This document shows positions 6,849-10,916 of a DNA stretch of 10,916 bases, one piece after another. The stretch is from positions 1 through 10,916 of the forward strand of contig DASSWB010000082.1 of the NCBI GenBank assembly GCA_035705495.1, in the 5' to 3' direction. The DNA comes from DASSWB01 sp035705495. GTDB lineage: Bacteria > Bacteroidota > Bacteroidia > Flavobacteriales > Flavobacteriaceae. Both the position numbers and the translations under genes were made by a program. Below the pieces are notes generated by a model, which ran no database searches, was not told the origin of the DNA, and was given only the letters and a program-made list of their open reading frames with translations. How positions within the stretch are numbered: the stretch's first letter is position 1; every line of letters begins with the position of its first letter.

Positions 6849-7136
6849 ATGGAAGCAACAACAACGCAAGCCGCTCCAACGGCCGATTACAATGTGCAGC
6901 ACAACAACACTCCCATACCAACAAGTGAATGGTTTTGGACACTTTTAATAACCGCAATTCCGATTGTGGGATTGATCATGCTTTTTGTATGGGGTTTTGG
7001 AAGTTCCACGAATACCAATAAATCGAATTGGGCAAAAGCTACTTTGCTTTGGATGCTCGTTATTACCGTACTTTATCTCTTATTGTTTTTGGTAATTGGA
7101 ATCTCCGCATTAGGAATGAGCGAAAGTTCTTATTGA
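6849..7136 (+). CDS. Small two-helix membrane protein of unknown function
   Basis: From the ATG at 6849 the product is 95 residues (MEATTTQAAP...). An in-frame TTG at 6819 would add ten residues but overlaps the likely promoter and is not preferred. About 30 polar, Thr/Ala/Asn-rich residues come first. They are followed by a hydrophobic helix at about 30-50 ('TLLITAIPIVGLIMLFVWGF'), a short polar loop 'GSSTNTNKSNWAKA' and a second helix at about 66-84. This helix-loop-helix pattern, with a 'WGFG' end to helix 1 and an N/K-rich loop with 'NWAKA', recurs in small membrane proteins of Bacteroidota with no known role. It lies alone on the plus strand between menD and menF, ends in a strong hairpin shared with menF, and has no visible enzymatic motif. 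Confidence 0.75.
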   Translation: MEATTTQAAPTADYNVQHNNTPIPTSEWFWTLLITAIPIVGLIMLFVWGFGSSTNTNKSNWAKATLLWMLVITVLYLLLFLVIGISALGMSESSY

Positions 7137-7153
7137 TTTTTTTGATTCAAAAT

Positions 7154-7183
7154 AAATTCGGATTGGTGATTCAATCCGAATTT
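7154..7183. terminator. Bidirectional-type hairpin between the small membrane protein gene and menF
   Basis: AAATTCGGATTG and CAATCCGAATTT form a perfect 12-base-pair stem with a 6-base loop (GTGATT). T-rich sequence follows on the plus strand (TATTTTTTAT) and a shorter one follows on the minus strand. It lies 17 bases after the plus-strand stop and 6 bases after the menF stop, so it can end both converging transcripts. Confidence 0.85.
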
Positions 7184-7189
7184 TATTTT

Positions 7190-8311
7190 TTATAAAACCG
7201 CCTTCATGGTTTCAGCTTTATTCACGGTTTCTTCCCACTCTGCTTCAGGATCTGAATCTTTTGTAATTCCTCCTCCAATAAAAACCACAGCTTTTTCAGA
7301 AGTCAGTTTCATGCAACGAAGGTTGACGAACAACGATGTTTTTTTTACAACTGAAGAATAAGCCCTGTTTTCCTGATTTCTTTTATTCGGATTTCTTTTT
7401 GTTTCAGTATTTATATTGAGAGCACCGAGAAAACCTGAATAATATTCACGTTCATAGCCTTCATTTTTTAAAATAAAAGATTTAGCCGATTCTTTCGGTA
7501 ATCCGCAAACTGCGGGGGTGGGATGCAGTGCTAAAATTATCTTCCCAATAGGAACAGTAGCATCCAATTCGGCTTCAATATCAGTTTTGAGGTGCAGTAA
7601 ATTCCCTGCAGTTGATGTATAAACATCGGAAGCTTTTATTTTGGTTATTCCCGAATCTTTCAAATTCTTCAAAATAGAAAAAGTGACTATTTCCTGTTCC
7701 TCTTTCTCCTTCTCTCCCCACAAAACATGTTTTTTGTCATTATTCTTTTGCGTTCCGGCGAGTGCCATCGTACTTAATTTATTTCTTTGCACCGAAAGAA
7801 GGATTTCAGGAGTGGCGCCTAACCAGAGTCCGATATTTGGATGATAAAAAACATATACAAAAGCAGTTGGATACTTCCGAAGCAATTTTTTAAAAATTGA
7901 AAAAGCATCCTGATTTTTTATGGAAATCGTTTCTTTTCTTGAAAGCACTACTTTTTGAAAGTTGTGCGCCTTTATTGCCGCAATTCCTTTTTTGACCAAC
8001 TCAATATGTTCAATTTTATTTGCAATGCCCAACGCGGGAGCAACTTGAGAATTGACCTCCAATTCATCTGAAGGTATAAATTCAGTGGTCAGGGGAAAAT
8101 CAGATGGTATATAATAAGTCGGATTTTGACTATTAAAAGGAGCAAAAACAAATCCGCTTTCGGTAAAATCTTCGACTATATGACGTTTAGGATCAAACTG
8201 AAGAAAGGCTTTCAAAAGATTGTCTTCCTTGGGATCTTTGTACGCAACAAAAGGAAGATCCTGTTTAAACTGATTTTCTAATTTTAAGAAAAAATCTTCT
8301 GGGGCAATCAT
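7190..8311 (-). CDS. menF: Isochorismate synthase
   Basis: The 373-residue protein is a chorismate-utilising enzyme converting chorismate to isochorismate, the entry step of menaquinone synthesis. Family features in order are: the general base Lys120 in 'FQKVVLSRKE' (matching Lys190 of E. coli MenF), the general acid Glu169 in 'GATPEILL', 'ALAGTQ' at 183-188, the 'EEQEIV' Mg-binding segment at 204-209, 'LHPTPAVCGLPK' at 262-273, 'YEREYYSGFLG' at 286-296, and the C-terminal Mg site 'GGGIT...DPEAEWEETVNK'. The menaquinone neighbours argue for MenF rather than a siderophore EntC; the sequence alone does not fully exclude EntC. An Asn/Lys/Arg-rich insertion lies at about 301-325. The first 4 bases overlap the stop of the upstream thioesterase gene, indicating translational coupling. 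Confidence 0.93.
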   Translation of the reverse strand: MIAPEDFFLKLENQFKQDLPFVAYKDPKEDNLLKAFLQFDPKRHIVEDFTESGFVFAPFNSQNPTYYIPSDFPLTTEFIPSDELEVNSQVAPALGIANKIEHIELVKKGIAAIKAHNFQKVVLSRKETISIKNQDAFSIFKKLLRKYPTAFVYVFYHPNIGLWLGATPEILLSVQRNKLSTMALAGTQKNNDKKHVLWGEKEKEEQEIVTFSILKNLKDSGITKIKASDVYTSTAGNLLHLKTDIEAELDATVPIGKIILALHPTPAVCGLPKESAKSFILKNEGYEREYYSGFLGALNINTETKRNPNKRNQENRAYSSVVKKTSLFVNLRCMKLTSEKAVVFIGGGITKDSDPEAEWEETVNKAETMKAVL

Positions 8312-8727
8312 TTCTTCTTGGGTAAAGCTATGGTTGTTAATTTGATCAGGGAAATGAGATGCTTTGCTTCATCTGTCACCTTGATTTCCCACAGTTGTGT
8401 TGTTCTTCCTTTGTGTATAAATGTGGCTTTGGCATAAACCATTCCTTCTTTAGCGCTTTTAAGGTGATTTGCAGAAATTTCCAAACCTCGGATATTGTAA
8501 TTTTCCGAATCCAAAAAAATATAAGAAGCTGCACTCCCTACACTTTCAGCCAAGGCCAATGTGGCCCCACCATGTAAAATACCGTCAGGTTGATAAACTT
8601 TTGCTGTCACAGGCATACTGGCAATCAGAAAATCCTCGCCCACATCTACAAATTTTATATCCAAAGTTTGCATAAGTGTGTTTTCGCAAAGCTTGGCGCA
8701 TCTTTTCAAAATCTCATCTTTTTCCAT
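8308..8727 (-). CDS. Hotdog-fold thioesterase, probable 1,4-dihydroxy-2-naphthoyl-CoA hydrolase (YdiI/MenI-like)
   Basis: From the ATG at 8727 the product is 139 residues and begins MEKDEIL. Another ATG at 8772 would add 15 hydrophobic residues and is atypical for the family. The active-site region 'QPDGILHGGATLALAESVGS' aligns without gaps with E. coli YdiI around its Gln48, His54 and Glu63; here these are Gln46, His52 and Glu61. Downstream, 'GLEISANHLKSAKEG' also matches YdiI closely. YdiI hydrolyses DHNA-CoA to DHNA, the step after MenB. A 4-base overlap with menF puts the gene in a menaquinone transcription unit, which supports the same role. The wider family (PaaI/YbgC-like) includes phenylacetyl-CoA and other acyl-CoA thioesterases, so substrate specificity is an inference. 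Confidence 0.85.
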   Translation of the reverse strand: MEKDEILKRCAKLCENTLMQTLDIKFVDVGEDFLIASMPVTAKVYQPDGILHGGATLALAESVGSAASYIFLDSENYNIRGLEISANHLKSAKEGMVYAKATFIHKGRTTQLWEIKVTDEAKHLISLIKLTTIALPKKK

Positions 8728-8743
8728 AAGAACAAATTTGACG

Positions 8744-8751
8744 TAAATGTA
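8744..8751 (-). promoter_or_regulatory. Weak possible -7 box of the thioesterase-menF unit
   Basis: The minus strand reads TACATTTA, a 7 of 8 match to TAnnTTTG, 16 bases before the ATG at 8727. That is the same spacing as the candidate box before menB. No clear -33 element was seen. Confidence 0.22.
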
Positions 8752-9131
8752 CAAAACCCACAGCGTATACATCTAAAAAGATGGTCCCGTGAACCCCTTC
8801 GAAAAATCCATAAAAAATCGTCCGAATGATAAATGTTAAATCATTCTATCTATAGAAGCATCACATTCACAAAATATTGGCAATTAAAATAAAATTAAAT
8901 CAATTAATCACGCTTTTATAATTAAATATCATTAAAAACGATTAGAAGTTCCAACAAAAAATTGCGACAGTTATCAACTGATAATCAACAAGATAAAATC
9001 ATTTGATTTGATAAAAATACTTACATGTTCAAAAAAATTAAATTTAATTTGCGTAGTTCATCGATTTTTTTTGCTTTTAGACTTTATTTGTATTTAATTT
9101 AACTAACTCTTACGAACCTGATATTTTGAAT
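8752..9131. other. AT-rich intergenic region with several inverted repeats, no gene seen
   Basis: This stretch of about 380 bases separates the thioesterase-menF unit from the divergent secreted-protein gene. I see no credible reading frame in it. It contains inverted repeats at 8770-8783 (CATCT/AGATG), 8824-8846 (GAATGAT/ATCATTC, 9-base spacer), 8971-8984 (TTATCA-AC-TGATAA) and 8996-9009 (AAATCA-TT-TGATTT). It is long for a flavobacterial gap and could hold operators or a small RNA, but nothing in it matches an RNA family that I recognise. Confidence 0.6.
8971..9009. repeat. Pair of similar inverted repeats with core ATCA-NN-TGAT
   Basis: TTATCA-AC-TGATAA (8971-8984) and AAATCA-TT-TGATTT (8996-9009) are both perfect 6-base-arm palindromes with a 2-base centre and the same ATCA/TGAT core. 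Their centres are 25 bases apart. They could be binding sites for a dimeric regulator, although short AT-rich palindromes also arise by chance. Confidence 0.4.
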
Positions 9132-9410
9132 ATGAAAAAATTGAGCATGTTGATTTTCGGTTTACTAATTTCCTCGGTGGCTTTTTCACAGGAATCAGAG
9201 GATAAAGAAAAAGAAGTTTCTCAAGAAACCGTAAGTACATCACAACAGCAAAACAATTTTTCAAAAGAAAATATCATCGTTACACCTGATGGTCATTTGA
9301 TCACAGATGAAAAAATGAATTCAACAATTGCCGTTACCAACAACCGCAATTTGAAAATATTATATGTTGCATCGACATTATTCTTTACTGAAAATTCCGC
9401 TTTGACATAA
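9132..9410 (+). CDS. Small secreted protein of unknown function
   Basis: The product is 92 residues from the ATG at 9132 (MKKLSMLIFGLL...). An in-frame TTG two codons earlier is not preferred. A clear Sec signal peptide covers about residues 1-19 ('LIFGLLISSVAFSQ'), with cleavage likely before or after the Gln. The mature part starts with a low-complexity Glu/Lys/Ser/Gln stretch ('ESEDKEKEVSQETVSTSQQQNN'). It is followed by 'NIIVTPDGHLITDEKMNSTIAVTNN' and a hydrophobic C-terminal end. No domain, lipobox or catalytic motif is recognisable. It is preceded by the long intergenic region and ends in a strong terminator, so it is probably a single-gene transcript. I do not recognise the family; the signal peptide, start and terminator argue that it is real. 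Confidence 0.72.
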   Translation: MKKLSMLIFGLLISSVAFSQESEDKEKEVSQETVSTSQQQNNFSKENIIVTPDGHLITDEKMNSTIAVTNNRNLKILYVASTLFFTENSALT

Positions 9411-9444
9411 ACAGGATTTTAATTTGCAATTAGTTTTAGAACTT

Positions 9445-9476
9445 AAACACGAATATTGAAAAATATTCGTGTTTTT
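9445..9476 (+). terminator. Rho-independent terminator of the small secreted protein gene
   Basis: AAACACGAATATT and AATATTCGTGTTT form a perfect 13-base-pair stem closed by a GAAA tetraloop and followed by a T-run. It begins 34 bases after the stop codon at 9410. Confidence 0.88.
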
Positions 9477-9527
9477 GTTTGGAATCAATTAATGCAAAAT
9501 CCTAAACATTCCTGATTTTGAACAACA

Positions 9528-9556
9528 AAAAAACGCAGCCGTTGGCTGCGTTTTTT
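9528..9556. terminator. Terminator downstream of dnaK (nearly symmetric, may work both ways)
   Basis: AAAAAACGCAGCC and GGCTGCGTTTTTT form a 13-base-pair stem around a 3-base loop (GTT). The GC-rich inner part, with A-runs on one side and T-runs on the other, allows termination in both directions. It lies 20 bases after the dnaK stop and also backs up the upstream plus-strand terminator. Confidence 0.9.
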
Positions 9557-9576
9557 CAACAATGATTTAAAGTGGA

Positions 9577-10916
9577 TTATTTCACTTCCTCAAAATCTAC
9601 ATCTTCCACATCATCACCTCCATCTTGTGAACCTCCAGTGTTTCCACCTTCATTTCCTCCAGGTTGTCCTTGCGCACCACCTTGTTGTGATTCTGCTTGT
9701 GCTTTGTACATTTCTTCTGATGCTACTTTCCAAGCTTCGTTTATTTTATCCAAAGCAGGCTGAATGGTTTCCACTTCTTTGGTTTCGTATGCTTTTTTCA
9801 ATTCTTCCAAAGCCTCTTCGATTGGTTGCTTTTTATCCGCAGATAACTTATCACCAAATTCTTTCAGCTGATTTTCAGTTTGGAAAATCATTGCATCGGC
9901 TTCGTTCAATTTATCAACTTTTTCTTTCGCTTTTTTATCAGATTCCGCATTTGCTTCCGCTTCCTGCTTCATTTTTTGAATTTCCTCTTCTGTCAATCCT
10001 GAAGAAGCTTCAATTCTGATATCTTGCGTTTTATTTGTAGCTTTATCCGTAGCGCTTACTTTGATAATACCGTTTGCATCAATATCAAAAGTCACTTCAA
10101 TTTGCGGTACACCTCTTTGCGCAGGCGGAATTCCGTCTAAATGGAACCTACCAATGGTTTTGTTATCTGTTGCCATTGGACGCTCCCCTTGCAATACGTG
10201 AATCTCAACAGAAGGTTGATTATCGGCAGCAGTTGAAAACACCTGTGATTTTTTCGTCGGAATCGTCGTATTTGATTCGATCAATTTAGTCATTACACCA
10301 CCCATGGTTTCGATACCTAAAGAAAGTGGAGTAACATCTAGAAGCAGAACGTCTTTCACATCCCCGGTTAACACACCACCTTGAATTGCTGCTCCAATGG
10401 CAACAACCTCATCTGGGTTTACTCCTTTAGAAGGTTTTTTTCCGAAGAATTTTTCTACTTCTTCCTGAATTTTAGGAATACGGGTAGAACCACCTACTAA
10501 TATCACTTCATCAATATCGCTTTTTGACAACTTAGCGTCGCTCAAAGCTTTTTGGACAGGTTCCATTGAACGTTTAACCAAAGTATCGGCCAATTGTTCA
10601 AATTTAGCACGCGTTAAAGTTTGAACCAAGTGTTTTGGTCCACTTGCAGTTGCAGTCACATAAGGCAAGTTGATTTCTGTTTGTGTAGAAGAGGACAATT
10701 CAATTTTGGCCTTTTCAGCAGCTTCTTTCAAACGTTGCAAAGCCATTGGATCTTTTCTCAAATCGATGTCTTCTTCTTTTTGAAAACCATCTGCCAACCA
10801 GTCGATAATCACTTCATCAAAATCATCTCCACCTAAATGTGTGTCTCCATTTGTAGATAATACTTCAAAAACACCGTCTCCCAATTCAAGAATTGAAATA
10901 TCAAAAGTACCTCCAC
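9577..10916 (-). CDS. dnaK: Molecular chaperone DnaK (Hsp70), N-terminal part beyond right edge
   Basis: The frame is open to the right edge, leaving 445 residues. They begin within the phosphate-binding 'GGTFDIS' motif of the ATPase domain, so about 195 N-terminal residues are missing. Visible features are 'NGDTHLGGDDFD', the second ATPase signature 'VILVGGSTRIPKIQ' (from about 138 in the fragment), and 'NPDEVVAIGAAIQGG'. The conserved interdomain linker follows in 'DVLLLDVTPLSLG', then the substrate-binding sandwich with 'ETMGGVMTKLI' and 'IPTKKSQVFSTA', and the helical lid. A Gln/Gly-rich flexible tail ends in the acidic '...DVDFEEVK', typical of bacterial DnaK. It is an ATP-driven cytoplasmic chaperone working with DnaJ and GrpE, and assignment is unambiguous. 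No DnaJ or GrpE gene follows it; the downstream side is closed by a terminator. The promoter is outside the window. Confidence 0.98.
   Translation of the reverse strand, partial: GGTFDISILELGDGVFEVLSTNGDTHLGGDDFDEVIIDWLADGFQKEEDIDLRKDPMALQRLKEAAEKAKIELSSSTQTEINLPYVTATASGPKHLVQTLTRAKFEQLADTLVKRSMEPVQKALSDAKLSKSDIDEVILVGGSTRIPKIQEEVEKFFGKKPSKGVNPDEVVAIGAAIQGGVLTGDVKDVLLLDVTPLSLGIETMGGVMTKLIESNTTIPTKKSQVFSTAADNQPSVEIHVLQGERPMATDNKTIGRFHLDGIPPAQRGVPQIEVTFDIDANGIIKVSATDKATNKTQDIRIEASSGLTEEEIQKMKQEAEANAESDKKAKEKVDKLNEADAMIFQTENQLKEFGDKLSADKKQPIEEALEELKKAYETKEVETIQPALDKINEAWKVASEEMYKAQAESQQGGAQGQPGGNEGGNTGGSQDGGDDVEDVDFEEVK

Noticed and set aside
8728..8772. An upstream ATG giving a 154-residue thioesterase with a hydrophobic N-terminus
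   Set aside because: The extra 15 residues look like a partial membrane segment, are not typical of hotdog thioesterases, and cover the likely promoter.
8752..9131. A possible tRNA, riboswitch or CRISPR element in the long intergenic gap
   Set aside because: I found no cloverleaf, no conserved aptamer core and no regularly spaced direct repeats; only short inverted repeats are present.
9627..10019. A 130-codon plus-strand open frame opposite the dnaK lid region
   Set aside because: dnaK is unmistakable on the other strand; the frame is Leu/Phe/His-rich antisense translation.

Overview
The window looks like chromosomal DNA of a member of Bacteroidota, most likely the family Flavobacteriaceae. 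It is AT-rich. The secreted proteins have signal peptides ending in the flavobacterial 'FSQ' style. No Shine-Dalgarno sites are evident, several starts are preceded by boxes resembling the Bacteroidota -7 element TAnnTTTG, and the quinone genes encode menaquinone enzymes. The organism call is an inference from these traits. Nothing indicates a phage, plasmid, transposon or CRISPR array, and base composition and gene style are even throughout.

Left part (1-2862, all on the minus strand): a DUF2059 secreted protein ends in a clear terminator. It is followed by menB (1,4-dihydroxy-2-naphthoyl-CoA synthase), which overlaps a short membrane PH-domain protein (YdbS-like). That gene in turn overlaps a longer PH-domain protein (YdbT-like), which runs off the left edge. 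Upstream of these lies a CvfB-type S1 RNA-binding protein (to 3765), divergent from the next gene.

Middle (3932-8727): a plus-strand membrane fatty acid hydroxylase/sterol desaturase-family protein, resembling alkylglycerol monooxygenase, meets menD tail to tail with only two bases between stop codons. A small two-helix membrane protein on the plus strand separates menD from menF. menF overlaps an upstream hotdog thioesterase that aligns residue for residue with E. coli YdiI around the active site, so it is very probably the DHNA-CoA hydrolase (MenI function).

Right part (8728-10916): a roughly 400-base AT-rich gap contains several inverted repeats. It is followed by a small secreted protein of unknown function on the plus strand, two back-to-back terminators, and the C-terminal two-thirds of dnaK on the minus strand, cut by the right edge.

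Together MenF (chorismate to isochorismate), MenD (to SEPHCHC), MenB (ring closure to DHNA-CoA) and the thioesterase (to DHNA) cover much of the classical menaquinone route. menH, menC, menE and menA are not in the window. The genes are on one strand but broken into three blocks by unrelated genes. I see no convincing undescribed system; the findings are modest and mostly concern gene arrangement, small uncharacterised proteins and regulatory dyads.
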